From assembly GCA_050948785.1 (NCBI GenBank), contig JBMNEM010000002.1, positions 186,001 to 250,000 on the forward strand: a stretch of 64,000 bases of DNA, given 5' to 3'. The stretch is from JAAZMI01 sp050948785 (GTDB lineage: Bacteria; Bacillota; Dethiobacteria; DTU022; UBA8154). The stretch's first letter is position 1; each line of letters starts with the position of its first letter. Below are positions 26,522-36,085 of the stretch, in pieces. Under the pieces are notes generated by a model. That model saw nothing but the letters and a program-made list of their open reading frames with translations. It made no database searches and was not told where the DNA came from. Position numbers and translations under genes: made by a program.

Positions 26522-27868
26522 ATGGCTGAAGGCATCAACAACCTTCCATTATTTTTACGGGGTAATGTGGAATGTGCCCCTGTATTAAGGATCAAAACCG
26601 GTCAGATCTTGTCCGGCCTAGTTTTGGAAGTACACGCTGATAAAGCTGTCCTCCTTTTGCAGGGTGTTAATGTGGTGGCAGAACTGGAAACCGGGATAGT
26701 GCCCGGGGAAAGAGTTGTGCTGCAAGTTGAAGAGTTGACACCAGATAGGAAGATTTTACTAAAAAAAATGGACTCGGCGGGAAGCAGACAAAATATTGAG
26801 CAGCAGGAACTGGAAGCCATTCTGCAACATTTTGGTCTACAGTATGGAAAGCTTGAAAAAGCCATTGTGGCACAGTTGCTCCGCAACAAACTGCCGTTTT
26901 CTCGGCAGCACCTTCATCACCTGACGGGCTTCGCCGCCGCAAACAACCTTTCCCCTGAAGAGGCGCCTGCACTTGTCTGGTTATGGTCCAACAACCTGCC
27001 GCTAACCCGGGAAACTGTAACTGCCATCCACAATTTAATGGAAAACGGGCCGGATAAGTCTTCCCTACAGGCCTTTTTTGATGCCTTATCCGGGAATTTG
27101 GAAACCGAAAATATAAATTACCGTCAACTTTTAAAAACTATCGAAAACCTGCTGGTTAAAGGCAACGCTGCCCCGGAAACAATAGCCGATCAGTTAAGCA
27201 CCTTGGGCGAAAACCTGGGGTTAAATTATGAACATGCCTCCCTGCAACTTGAAGCTTTGAGGGAAAAACATGGCTTGGAGAATGCGGCAACAACCCTGGC
27301 GGAAAAAGAAAAAATCGAAAACTCTTTAAAATATCGCCTGTTAAAACTTGGGCAGTCTTCGGAAACCAAAACAGCGGCCGGCCGGGGGGAGCCTGTTTTG
27401 AAAATGCTGGAGGAAATCACCGGTTTGCAGCTGCTTAATATCGCCGGACAGCAGGAATCAGTAGCAAGCACCAGTTATTTTTTGGCAAACTGGGCTGCCT
27501 TTCCGGACGAAAAACTGTTGCCCCTGTTCCTTAAAATTAAAAAACACCACCGGCACCAGGATGACCAGGAAAACATCCTTTATCAGATTTTTTTCTTGCT
27601 CAACACCCGGCACCTAGGCCAGGTAATTTGCCGCTTGGCCCTAAAGAAGGAATGCCTAACCTGCGGTTTTACCGTTGAATATAAGGAAGGAAAAAAATTA
27701 ATGGATGCTTATTTAGGGTTTTTAAAACAAAGGTTGGAGCATCTGCCGTGGAAGATCGTGATCTATCCCACCAGGGTAAATTCGTCCGAGGACATCAGGC
27801 GTGCATGGCGGGAAGAATTTTTTGCAGGCGGCCCCGGCAGAGTAAGAATATTGGACGCACGGGTCTAA
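26522..27868 (+). CDS. FliK-like hook-length-control-type protein, orphan
   Basis: About 448 residues, mostly helical, with an N-terminal beta segment (ILSGLVLEVHADKAVLLLQG) and a C-terminal domain (RLALKKECLTCGFTVEYKEG then QRLEHLPWKIVIYPTRVNS) resembling the FliK C-terminal fold. Family membership is an inference from its pairing with the FlhB-tail-like gene 15 bases downstream, a pair common in Clostridia outside flagellar operons. ATG at 26522 is preferred (AAGGCGG 8 bases upstream) over the GTG at 26513. No flagellar gene is nearby. Confidence 0.55.
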   Translation: MAEGINNLPLFLRGNVECAPVLRIKTGQILSGLVLEVHADKAVLLLQGVNVVAELETGIVPGERVVLQVEELTPDRKILLKKMDSAGSRQNIEQQELEAILQHFGLQYGKLEKAIVAQLLRNKLPFSRQHLHHLTGFAAANNLSPEEAPALVWLWSNNLPLTRETVTAIHNLMENGPDKSSLQAFFDALSGNLETENINYRQLLKTIENLLVKGNAAPETIADQLSTLGENLGLNYEHASLQLEALREKHGLENAATTLAEKEKIENSLKYRLLKLGQSSETKTAAGRGEPVLKMLEEITGLQLLNIAGQQESVASTSYFLANWAAFPDEKLLPLFLKIKKHHRHQDDQENILYQIFFLLNTRHLGQVICRLALKKECLTCGFTVEYKEGKKLMDAYLGFLKQRLEHLPWKIVIYPTRVNSSEDIRRAWREEFFAGGPGRVRILDARV

Positions 27869-27883
27869 AAAGGAGTGAGGTAA

Positions 27884-28205
27884 ATGGATAAAAAAGGAAA
27901 GATGCCGGGAATTAAATACGCTGCAGCCCTTAAATATAAAGAAGAGGAAAATAATGCACCCCGTATTGTGGCTTTCGGCAAGGGTGCACTGGCGGAGAAA
28001 ATTATACAGGTGGCCCGGCAAAACAATATTCCTTTCCACGAGGATCCCGAACTCGCCTGTGCTTTAAGCAGCTCTGGAGATCGGGCAGGAAATACCCTTC
28101 GAACTTTACCAGGCCATCGCCGAAGTGCTGGCCTTTGTCCTGTATTTGGGACAAAAGCCCTCCGGTAAAATATTGTTTTTAATCAGGAAGGAGATTATTC
28201 CATAA
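27884..28205 (+). pseudogene. FlhB C-terminal-domain-like protein (EscU/YscU switch-type), frameshifted
   Basis: Starts MDKKGKMPGIKYAAALKYKE, then APRIVAFGKGALAEKIIQVA and NIPFHEDPELACAL, the standard FlhB cytoplasmic tail. Near 28066-28072 the frame shifts by one, and LEIGQEIPFELYQAIAEVLA followed by FVLYLGQK completes the family pattern to the stop at 28205. Corrected length is about 106 residues. Such stand-alone FlhB tails lack the membrane domain and their role is unclear. It follows the FliK-like gene closely with a GGAGTGAGG ribosome site. Confidence 0.75.
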
Positions 28206-28340
28206 TCAAGAAATAATAAAGAATACCAAAAAGTGCTTCATGCCATCATGACAGCACCGGCAGGACGAATGCAAATACCGGCCTGCATATGCGCCGCGCG
28301 CCGCGTATTCTGCGACGGCCAACGGAAAGGATTCCTGAAA

Positions 28341-29804
28341 ATGATTACCGGACAAAAAATCATCTCTCTGTTAAAGAAAATGCTGCAAAGCCCCGTCCTT
28401 CGCTCTGCCGCACCATATCTTGGTTTCTTCCTGATGACCGCTTTCTTTTTGTGCATCTTCGCCCGTATCGGCGGGCAAAGTCACTTGGGACCGGAACCTG
28501 GAAGCTCAGGCAGTTCTCCTCCTTTGACCGGGGCAGCGGAAAGCAACCTGAAAAACGATTATTTTCTGAGCGTGCTGCTTTTAACCCCGAAGGGACAAAA
28601 TACCCAGAGCGCTGCACAGCATCTGCAGCAAGCACTGCTCCCCAATGTAGAAATCGAAATGAAAACATTAAATGAAATGCCGGAACTTACGCCGGGCAGT
28701 TATGATTTCATCTACCTGGAAGCCGGGCTCTCCAACGACCAACTGTTCACTGCAGCAAAAGAACGCCTCAGTGCTTATGTGCAAGCAGGGGGCGTGCTTT
28801 TTTTAACGCAGGAGTATATTGACCATTTCCCCCGGGAATTCCTGGGCATCAGCAGGGTGGAGCGCATAAAATCCCCGCAAATGAATTTTTCCTACCCTTC
28901 CGTGCGGGGCAACCTGGCCGGGCTACAGGAAGTCTGGCGCTCCTTTGCCGAGCTTTATGGACATTATGAAGGCCTGGAACCCGCCTATTATACCGCCTGT
29001 GATCTCAGGGCCGCAGCCGGCACCGCTGTTCCCTTGGTGGAGCAGGAGGGCCTGGCCTGTCTGCTGGCCCATGATCTCGGGGAGGGTCTGGTTCTCTGGT
29101 CCAACGGCTTTTTACCCGGCGAGTATTTTGTGACCAGGTTTGATTTTGTTCCCACGGGAGAGCAGCCGTATTTTCATTTCGGCTCTGCCAGCGCCAACTA
29201 CCTTTTTCGTCAGGAGTTATTAAACCTGGTTTCCAAAGAAAAATACGGCTTCAGTTTAAAGAAAAGTTATGGCCCTTACGGCCGGCCGGGCCTGGCCTGG
29301 CAGAATCATTATGAGGAGATCTCTTCTTTTCCCTCCCGCGATATGATCAAATGGATCGATCTTTTGGCCGCTCATGATCAGATCCCCACCTTTTCCCTCA
29401 TCCGGGGAAGTTTTCAGTGGGGACAGTGGCAGAGCAGTTTAAGCATCCATCTAAACGAAGGCACAGACAGTGAGCCTGTTTTCCGGGGGACAACGGATAA
29501 TTGCTTCTATTCAGCCGGGGAAAGGCTGGCCGGCGCGGACAAATACCTTCTTTTCTCCACATACCCCCTCTACAAAACGCTGCTCTCAGAAATTGAGCAG
29601 CCCTGCCGGCCCTATCCGCAGCTTCGTCGACTGGAACGGCAGCGGCCAAAAAGACTTGCTTGTGGGCACGGCGGAGGGAACGCTCCATCTGCTGAAAAAT
29701 ACAGGCACAGCAGAACGGCCCCGTTTCCAGGCGGCCCAGCCCCTGACCACCGCGGCAGGAAGTATTTTGGCCGTAGAGAGCCACGCCGCGCCGCTGGTTT
29801 ATGA
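28341..29804 (+). CDS. Membrane-anchored surface protein, N-terminal part before frameshift
   Basis: Starts at an ATG 11 bases after GGAAAGGA. One membrane anchor lies at about residues 19-41 (LRSAAPYLGFFLMTAFFLCI). Then follows an extracytoplasmic region of about 380 residues with a Rossmann-like start (FLSVLLLTPKGQNTQSAAQHL ... SYDFIYLEAGLSN ... GGVLFLTQEYIDHFP) reminiscent of glutamine-amidotransferase-like domains seen in surface enzymes. Near 29615 the reading should pass to the next frame, where FG-GAP repeats begin. Codons from about 29620 to 29804 here are probably not authentic. The function is not recognised. Confidence 0.65.
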   Translation: MITGQKIISLLKKMLQSPVLRSAAPYLGFFLMTAFFLCIFARIGGQSHLGPEPGSSGSSPPLTGAAESNLKNDYFLSVLLLTPKGQNTQSAAQHLQQALLPNVEIEMKTLNEMPELTPGSYDFIYLEAGLSNDQLFTAAKERLSAYVQAGGVLFLTQEYIDHFPREFLGISRVERIKSPQMNFSYPSVRGNLAGLQEVWRSFAELYGHYEGLEPAYYTACDLRAAAGTAVPLVEQEGLACLLAHDLGEGLVLWSNGFLPGEYFVTRFDFVPTGEQPYFHFGSASANYLFRQELLNLVSKEKYGFSLKKSYGPYGRPGLAWQNHYEEISSFPSRDMIKWIDLLAAHDQIPTFSLIRGSFQWGQWQSSLSIHLNEGTDSEPVFRGTTDNCFYSAGERLAGADKYLLFSTYPLYKTLLSEIEQPCRPYPQLRRLERQRPKRLACGHGGGNAPSAEKYRHSRTAPFPGGPAPDHRGRKYFGRREPRRAAGL

Positions 29805-31485
29805 TTATAATGGCAACGGGCTCCTTGACCTGCTCGTCGGTGACGGTGCAGGCAGAATCACCCTCTTTTTAAATACTGGCAGTGCTGGCCAGCCCCGTTT
29901 CGCCCCGGCCGGCTTTCTTCAAGCCGGGGGCAAGGTTTTAAAAACAGCCGGTGCCGCGGCGCCGTTGATTGTTGATTGGGACGGGGATGGCCAGCCTGAT
30001 TTACTCGTCGGGGAAAGCAGCGGCAAGGTTATTTTCTTTCCGGGGTCGCCACTCAACGGGAAACTCAATTTTAAAGCGGGGCAACCGCTGCGCCATGCGG
30101 CCGGAGAGGTGCAGGTAAACTCCTTTGCCGCCCCTTTGGCCGTCGACTGGAACAACAACGGCCGGTTGGATCTGCTTGTCGGCAGCGGAAAAGGGGAGAT
30201 CAATCTTTACCTCCACCAGGAGACAGGCGAACTGTTGGATACAGGCAGCATTACCGCCCGCTCCCCCAACTTTTTCGGCAGCAGCACGCTCAAACTGGGA
30301 CATAACGCCGTCCCCCTCGTCCTGGACTGGAACAATGACGGCAAAAAAGATTTGCTGACCGGACAGCTGGAATACGGCATTCCTTGCCCGATCGACAGCC
30401 CTTCCTTCCCCTACCCCCGGGAACTCCGCGAGAACCTGCGCTATGCCCGGGAGCGCCAGATCCCCATCATCCCCCACCTTTTCCTGCACGAGTTTTTAAG
30501 TACAGAGCAGGAAAAAAGGGAAGTCGCGCTGCATAAAAAAGCTTTTCAAGCCGTGGGCCTTCCCTGGGAGGACGACACCGGCGCCAATCACCATACCTGG
30601 CGCATCTCCAGGGATAATCCCCTGGGGACTTTCCACAATTTAAAACAGGCCGGTATCTGGTGGGATTTCGGCTTCAGCCCTCCGGGCAGAGTGGGCGCCC
30701 CCCGGGACGGAAAGAATTTTTTAATGGTCATTCCTTTTGCCCTGCCCGGGGAAAATTCCGATGCGCCTTTTCTCCTCTTCTCGCCGGCACCGGATTTGCT
30801 GAACTTTCCTTATGCCTGGGATGTTCTTGCCCGCTTTGATCTGCCTGCCACATACTTTGAGCACATTGAACATTGCCTCGATCCTGACGGAACAATCTAT
30901 CCTACATTGTTGCAGAAGATCGCGCTGCTGAACAAATTTAAAGATCAATATGAATACAATTTTATGACGGAGGAACAGATGGCCCGCGCCTTCTTAAACA
31001 CCTTTTTTGCCGGTGTAAGCGTGGAGATCACCAACGGGAAACAGCTGCGGCTTATACCGGATTTTGCCCCGGTACCTGCCCAGGCAAAAGAATACCGCGG
31101 CACGCTCGGCCTGAAGATCGAACTGGGGGAAGCCCTGCAGGGAAAAGAGCTGGATACTTCCGGCTTCTTCTACCATCAAGCGGCGGAGGGGGATTACTAT
31201 CTCGGTCTGGAACAGCCCCTGGACATTCATTTTGTCGAGCAGTCCAGCCGGCAGAAAAAATGGCACATCGTCCGCACCAACGGCCCGGTGGAGATCGAGG
31301 CAACGGGGGATAACACTTTTACCCTGACTTTAAAAGCCCACGGCTTGCAGGAAATCAAATTCTTTGCCCCGGCCCCCTTAAAGATCAGCGGAAAAGACTT
31401 AAAAATAGCCAACGAGGGTTCCTATTACACCGTCACACATTTTGGCGCTCCGGTCACAATCAAACTCACCGCCGTAGAAAAGTAA
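29470..31485 (+). CDS. FG-GAP/VCBS-repeat surface protein, C-terminal part after frameshift
   Basis: The authentic frame starts near 29615 (IRSFVDWNGSGQKDLLVGTA). It holds five FG-GAP-like repeats of the form D-x-N/D-x-x-G-x-x-D-L-L-V-G, at YDYNGNGLLDLLVG, VDWDGDGQPDLLVG, VDWNNNGRLDLLVG and LDWNNDGKKDLLTG, which build calcium-binding beta-propeller blades. After these comes a region of about 370 residues with PIIPHLFLHEFLSTEQEKRE and LPATYFEHIEHCL, perhaps a carbohydrate-active domain, and a beta-rich end. Joined to the upstream part, the protein is about 1045 residues. It probably acts on or binds a cell-surface polymer. Confidence 0.7.
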   Translation: MSLFSGGQRIIASIQPGKGWPARTNTFFSPHTPSTKRCSQKLSSPAGPIRSFVDWNGSGQKDLLVGTAEGTLHLLKNTGTAERPRFQAAQPLTTAAGSILAVESHAAPLVYDYNGNGLLDLLVGDGAGRITLFLNTGSAGQPRFAPAGFLQAGGKVLKTAGAAAPLIVDWDGDGQPDLLVGESSGKVIFFPGSPLNGKLNFKAGQPLRHAAGEVQVNSFAAPLAVDWNNNGRLDLLVGSGKGEINLYLHQETGELLDTGSITARSPNFFGSSTLKLGHNAVPLVLDWNNDGKKDLLTGQLEYGIPCPIDSPSFPYPRELRENLRYARERQIPIIPHLFLHEFLSTEQEKREVALHKKAFQAVGLPWEDDTGANHHTWRISRDNPLGTFHNLKQAGIWWDFGFSPPGRVGAPRDGKNFLMVIPFALPGENSDAPFLLFSPAPDLLNFPYAWDVLARFDLPATYFEHIEHCLDPDGTIYPTLLQKIALLNKFKDQYEYNFMTEEQMARAFLNTFFAGVSVEITNGKQLRLIPDFAPVPAQAKEYRGTLGLKIELGEALQGKELDTSGFFYHQAAEGDYYLGLEQPLDIHFVEQSSRQKKWHIVRTNGPVEIEATGDNTFTLTLKAHGLQEIKFFAPAPLKISGKDLKIANEGSYYTVTHFGAPVTIKLTAVEK

Positions 31486-31747
31486 CCGCCACTCCAAATA
31501 CGTATATTAATTTTCCATTTTTATCTGCAACCATCCTTTCTTTTCCTACGTCTTATATCATAGGAATGCTTTTTTGGCATGAACCATTGGATTTAGTTTC
31601 AGTAGTGTGTGCTGGCCAATTGTGAACGTGTCTATCAGTCTAAATAGGCAAAAAATAGGCGCAAACCAGCGCTATTTATTATCCATATTTTACCGGCAGC
31701 ACAAGAAGGCCCAACAGCTTGAAAATTCAGGGGAGAGCAAAAAGACT

Positions 31748-32083
31748 ATGCAACCAATCATCCAGGTAAACAACCTGATTAAAAAATACCGTATGGGCAA
31801 TGAGGTGGTTTCCGTTTTAAACGGCATCGATTTGCAAATTTATCCCGGGGAGATCCTCTCCATTCTGGGAACCTCCGGCAGCGGTAAAACCACTTTTTTA
31901 AATCTTGTTTCCGGCCTCGAGCGGCCCACCAAGGGAAAAATCATGATCGACGGCCATAACCTGAACAAAATCAGAGAAAAAAGATATGTCCGCCTTCCGG
32001 CGCCGCTACATCGGCTTCGTTTTTCAGCTCTACAATCTGCTTCCTGCTCTCACATGCCCTGGAAAACGCCGTGCTTCCCCTGA
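31748..32083 (+). CDS. MacB/LolD-type ABC transporter ATPase, N-terminal fragment
   Basis: Starts MQPIIQVNNLIKKYRMGNEV with Walker A GTSGSGKTTFLNL (about residue 41). At about 31990 a one-base shift changes the frame: the neighbouring frame gives FRRRYIGFVFQLYNLLPALT, the usual Q-loop region. Codons after 31990 in this frame are not authentic. It pairs with the permease at 34563-35972. The 262 bases before it hold no gene I can identify. Confidence 0.8.
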   Translation: MQPIIQVNNLIKKYRMGNEVVSVLNGIDLQIYPGEILSILGTSGSGKTTFLNLVSGLERPTKGKIMIDGHNLNKIREKRYVRLPAPLHRLRFSALQSASCSHMPWKTPCFP

Positions 32084-32467
32084 TCCTGGAAGGGGTTACT
32101 CCCCGCGAAAGGGAAAAAAAGGGGCGTGCCCTGCTGCAGCAGGTGGGCCTGGCTGAGCGCCTGCGGCACAAGCCCTCCGAACTCAGCGGCGGCCAGCGCC
32201 AGCGCGTCTCCATTGCCCGGGCGCTGATCAACAACCCCCGGATTATCTTTGCTGATGAGCCCACCGGTAACCTGGATTCCAAAACAGCGGCGGAAATTTT
32301 GGAACTGCTGACCTCCACTGTCCGGGCACAAGGCCAAACCATGCTCATGGTTACCCACGACGCCACGGGTAGCCGGTCACGCCGATCGCATCATCGAAAT
32401 GGTCGACGGGCACAATCATGAATTACGAGACAAAAGAATATTTGAGGAGAGGAGAACAGACCGGTGA
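32071..32467 (+). CDS. MacB/LolD-type ABC transporter ATPase, C-terminal fragment
   Basis: Contains the signature LSGGQRQRVSIARALINNPR, Walker B IIFADEPTGNLDS and the switch VTHD. A last frameshift near 32365 moves the end to RVAGHADRIIEMVDGHNHEL and a stop at 32465-32467, overlapping the GTG start of the next gene. With the first fragment it makes a normal 235-residue ATPase carrying three single-base shifts in about 700 bases. Confidence 0.8.
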
Positions 32468-32789
32468 AAAAAGTATCCAGCAATATTTTTTTTGTTTTTG
32501 TTCGGCATTTATCTTTGCTTTATCCAGCGTTGTGCTGGCAAATCAGGCCGAAGCATCAGGGGGTGATCCTGCCGCGATCAAACCGCCCCTGCTGAATGTC
32601 ATTGCCGTGCGCCTGACTCCGGAAAAACCCGGTTCCCAGGAAGTATTCGAAGCCAGTTTTACGATCAGGCAATTATCGGCCACGAGGACGCCAGAAACGT
32701 TGCTCGTCGAATTTAACGGCCTGGGCAATTTTCAGGTGGCCGAGGGCTTCACCAACCGCAAGAATCGGCTACCGCTTTACCACGGATGA
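32464..32789 (+). CDS. Exported CARDB/NEW3-like protein, N-terminal fragment
   Basis: Begins at GTG with AGGAGAGGAG just upstream. After a poly-T tract where the frame must shift by one, a signal peptide follows (FIFALSSVVLANQAEA), then the first beta-rich domain (LLNVIAVRLTPEKPGSQEVF ... TIRQLSATRTPETLLVEFNG). At about 32765 another shift leads to IGYRFTTDDSNWVHYKLKS in a second frame. A third frame covers about 32930-33170 (EVDSDLFPPNISVRDVSLE, then YLDNFSGTAARQVSIVVDGQ). These repeating Ig-like segments resemble the COG1361 S-layer-like proteins found beside MacB-type exporters. Confidence 0.65.
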
Positions 32790-33163
32790 CAGCAACTGGG
32801 TTCACTACAAGTTAAAAAGCATTAAAGGACGCAAGGGAAACGAAATCAGCCTGAACTTTACATATGACTATACGAAGATTCTGGCGGATTTAAACAAGAT
32901 TGGCACCTGCCTCCCAGCAGCTGAACTGTAACCCTGCCCCTGCCGGAAGTCGACTCCGATCTTTTCCCGCCCAATATCTCCGTCAGGGATGTCTCCCTGG
33001 AAACGACTCTCCCCGGGGAGGAGGGTGCTTTTAACGCAGTCATTTACCTGGACAACTTTAGCGGCACCGCTGCCCGCCAGGTCTCCATTGTAGTTGACGG
33101 CCAGGATAATTTTGAGGTCGCCGAGGTCTCCAATCAGAAATACCTGCCAAACATCGCTCCGGG

Positions 33164-33697
33164 ACGCCAATAACTTTTGTCACCTTTAAATTAAGAGCGA
33201 AAGAGGAGCGCACCAATAACAGCCTCAAGCTAAACCTCGCCTACTACTACGGGGAGGAATCCAAGGAAGGGCAGCAAAACCTGCTGGTCAATCTTCCCCT
33301 GGAGAAAGCTGAACCGGGCAGCAAACCACAGCTGAAAGTGCAAAACTTCACCCTGTCCCAGGGAGCCAACACCGGTGAGCATCTACTGCATCTGACCCTG
33401 GCAAACCTTGGACAGGGAGCGGCCCGGGATATTTCCCTCACCTTGGACGGGGGCCAGAGCGTCTACGTGACACGCGGTTCAAATGTCAGCTACCTGCCGG
33501 AAATCAAAGGAAACGAAAAAGCGAAAATAGAATATTTTCTGGGCGTCAATGCCGGTGAGGGCATCAATTTTTATCCTCTGAATCTGAGCTATGGAATATC
33601 AGGACCGCTGGGGAAACAAATTCAGTCCTCCCAGGAAACAGTCGGCATCAACGTCGCCGAGCTGTATGGTTCCGGCAGCGGGGCAAGCCGAAGGTGA
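33164..33697 (+). CDS. Exported CARDB/NEW3-like protein, middle fragment
   Basis: Frame open from about 33164 (TPITFVTFKLRAKEERTNNS). It carries further Ig-like units: LKVQNFTLSQGANTGEHLLH and ARDISLTLDGGQSVYVTRGS, then IEYFLGVNAGEGINFYPLNL. It ends GSGASRR by frameshift at about 33690, the next unit beginning in the overlapping frame. No start codon with ribosome site is needed if this is a shifted continuation. Confidence 0.6.
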   Translation, partial: TPITFVTFKLRAKEERTNNSLKLNLAYYYGEESKEGQQNLLVNLPLEKAEPGSKPQLKVQNFTLSQGANTGEHLLHLTLANLGQGAARDISLTLDGGQSVYVTRGSNVSYLPEIKGNEKAKIEYFLGVNAGEGINFYPLNLSYGISGPLGKQIQSSQETVGINVAELYGSGSGASRR

Positions 33698-34570
33698 TGA
33701 TCAGCAAATATTCCCTTTCAGAAGAAAAAATTCTGGCCGGCAATGTGGTCACCCTCTCCCTGTTTATTGAAAATACACATGCCCGCCCGGTGCAAAACAT
33801 CAAGGTGGCCTTCGGCGTGATCCAGGTGGAAGGAGAGAGTGGGACAAGTTCAGGGGGCACTGTTTTTTCGCCGGTGAACAGCAGCAACAGCTTTTTTATT
33901 GAACAAATCCCTGCCCGCACAACTTTTGAAAAAAATATCGACTTGTATGTCGACCCCAACGCCACAGCTAAAACTTACATTGTCCCCATCACCATCGAAT
34001 ACGAAGACCAGCAGGCCAACTCTTACTCCGCCAGCGAAATGGTCAATATCCCGGTGACCCAGGAGTGCAAGCTTCAAATACTTTCCCTGGAAGTGCCCCC
34101 CACGGCATTTGCGGGGCAGCCCGCCTTCATCGGCGCCGAATTCGTCAACGTGGGGAAAGTCGCCCTGAATAATTTTATCGTCATGCTGGAAGGCGACTTC
34201 CATAAAGAGCAGGCCTCTTATTACGTGGGCAACCTGCAGATCGGAGACAGTGATTTTTACCAGGGCACCATTTTCCCGGAAAGTGAAGGAAAGCTTAACG
34301 GCAAGCTGGTTTTCTCCTATATTGATAATAATAATAAGGAAGTGCAACTTGAAGAAGCCTTTGAACTTGATGTGCAGGCGATGGCTCCCCCCATGGATTT
34401 TCCCGGCGAAGAACATCCCGCGGATGCCGGGGCATCCGGGCGGCTTTGCCGGCCGGATGAAAAGAGCGCTGTTTTGGCTCGTCCCGCTGATTGCCGTCGG
34501 GGTGGGAACAGGTATCTACCTGTGGAGAAGAAAAATCAAAAAGAAAAATGAGGAGTTTTTGGATGCGTAA
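33694..34570 (+). CDS. Exported CARDB/NEW3-like protein, C-terminal part with membrane anchor
   Basis: Reads MISKYSLSEEKILAGNVVTL with more Ig-like repeats (FIENTHARPVQNIKVAFGV, PTAFAGQPAFIGAEFVNVGK). Near 34430 a last shift yields RALFWLVPLIAVGVGTGIYL-(W), a C-terminal membrane helix followed by a basic tail (RRKIKKKN) and stop at 34570. The stop overlaps the start of the permease gene. The whole corrected protein is about 690 residues: signal peptide, several Ig-like domains, one anchor. It probably replaces the MFP adaptor of Gram-negative MacAB systems. Confidence 0.65.
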
Positions 34571-35972
34571 ACAGGATCTTCTGGCCATGGCTCATAAAAA
34601 TCTCTGGCGCCGTAAAGCCCGGACCATCCTGACCTGCCTGGGAGTGATCATCGGCACTGCCGCCATTGTGGTCATGCTTTCCCTGGGCATCGGCCTGAAG
34701 TTAAGCATGGAAAAAAGCATGGCCCAGTGGGGCAGCCTGAACATCATCCGCGTTCATTCCGGAGCAGCTTATGATGAACAGGGAAACCCCCGCGGGGAAG
34801 CACGGCGTCTTAATCTGGACACAGTGGAAGAACTGAAAGGCTTTCCCGGCGTTGTCGCCGTCTCACCGGCCTATGAAGTCCATGGGGATGCCCGCCTGGG
34901 ACGTAAACAGGGCTGGCTCCATCTTGTGGGCCTCGATCCCGCTGCCCTGGAAGAGCTGGAGTTTTCCGCAGCGCACGGCCACCTGCCTTCCCCCGACGAG
35001 CGCTTTACGATCATCGCCGGTTCGCAGGTTATCAATAACTTCTGGGACGAGCGTGCTTCCCGGATGGGCCCATATGATCCTCATCAACCGCCTCCCCAGC
35101 CGGATCCTGCCGAATTGCTCAATCAAAGGATCTCGCTGACGATTATGAACCAGCATAACCCGGAAAAAAAGAAAAATTATAATCTTATGGTCGTTGGCAT
35201 ACTGGAAGAAACAGATATGGAACATGCCTGGCAGGTTTACGGTTCGCTGGACGATATCAAGCGCATGCGTGATTTTATGCTCCAGGGCACAAAAACCGGC
35301 AGTGAACGGGAATCTACCGTGTTTATGGAAGGGCCGGGCATGCGCTCCGCCGTGATTATGGAAAGTTCAAGTACACGGAATACCCGGAAAAAAGAAGATA
35401 CCAGCAATGATTACAATTATATTTTGGTGCGGGTCAAGGATCTGGCCCAGACCAAGAAACTCTCCGCCGAGCTGCGTGAACAGGGGTTTAATGCCTACTC
35501 CATGGCCGATAATCTGAAAGAAATCGAGAAAATCTCCAAAGTAGTCCAGGCCGTACTGGGGGGCATCGGGGGAATCACGCTCTTCGTCGCCGCCCTGGGG
35601 ATTGCCAACAGCATGGTCATGTCCATCTATGAACGTACCCGGGAAATCGGGATCATCAAAGTCATCGGCGCTTCTTTTGCCGACGTGCGCGCCCTTTTCC
35701 TCACCGAAGCCGCGCTAATCGGCTTTATTGGAGGCCTGCTTGGCCTGGCCTTGAGCTACCTGGCCTCCCTGCTGATCAATACATTCGCCGCAAGCTATAT
35801 CCAACGGGGCATGATGGTCGGCGGCGAAGCCGCCGGCAAGATCTCGGTCATCCCCCTCTGGCTGGCCCTTTTTGCCGTCGGCTTTGCCATTTTCATCGGC
35901 CTGGTCGCCGGATTTTTCCCGGCCAACCGGGCGGTCAAGTTGAGTCCCATTGTGGCCATCAGGAATGAGTAA
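34563..35972 (+). CDS. MacB/FtsX-type ABC transporter permease
   Basis: A 469-residue permease: first membrane helix at about residues 21-45 (ILTCLGVIIGTAAIVVMLSL), a large extracytoplasmic MacB-PCD domain (about 50-330), and three C-terminal helices of the FtsX domain starting VLGGIGGITLFVAALGIANS and ending LALFAVGFAIFIGLVAGFFP. The ending PANRAVKLSPIVAIRNE is the standard MacB finish. ATG at 34563 follows GAGGAG by 7 bases and overlaps the previous gene's stop. Such transporters use ATP from the cytoplasm to move or extract molecules at the outer face. Confidence 0.9.
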   Translation: MRKQDLLAMAHKNLWRRKARTILTCLGVIIGTAAIVVMLSLGIGLKLSMEKSMAQWGSLNIIRVHSGAAYDEQGNPRGEARRLNLDTVEELKGFPGVVAVSPAYEVHGDARLGRKQGWLHLVGLDPAALEELEFSAAHGHLPSPDERFTIIAGSQVINNFWDERASRMGPYDPHQPPPQPDPAELLNQRISLTIMNQHNPEKKKNYNLMVVGILEETDMEHAWQVYGSLDDIKRMRDFMLQGTKTGSERESTVFMEGPGMRSAVIMESSSTRNTRKKEDTSNDYNYILVRVKDLAQTKKLSAELREQGFNAYSMADNLKEIEKISKVVQAVLGGIGGITLFVAALGIANSMVMSIYERTREIGIIKVIGASFADVRALFLTEAALIGFIGGLLGLALSYLASLLINTFAASYIQRGMMVGGEAAGKISVIPLWLALFAVGFAIFIGLVAGFFPANRAVKLSPIVAIRNE

Positions 35973-36085
35973 GCATCAAATTCCGGAATCCAATTGGGCT
36001 ATAAAGTATCACCATCGACTCCAAAGTGCAGATCCTGCACTACTGTTTCAAGTAAAAGAAAACAAAAGGGAATTTAGGGAGGACT

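Noticed and set aside
36010..36040. AGTGCAG/CTGCACT hairpin after the MacB-type permease as a terminator
   Set aside because: The stem is short and there is no T-run after it, so termination is not supported.
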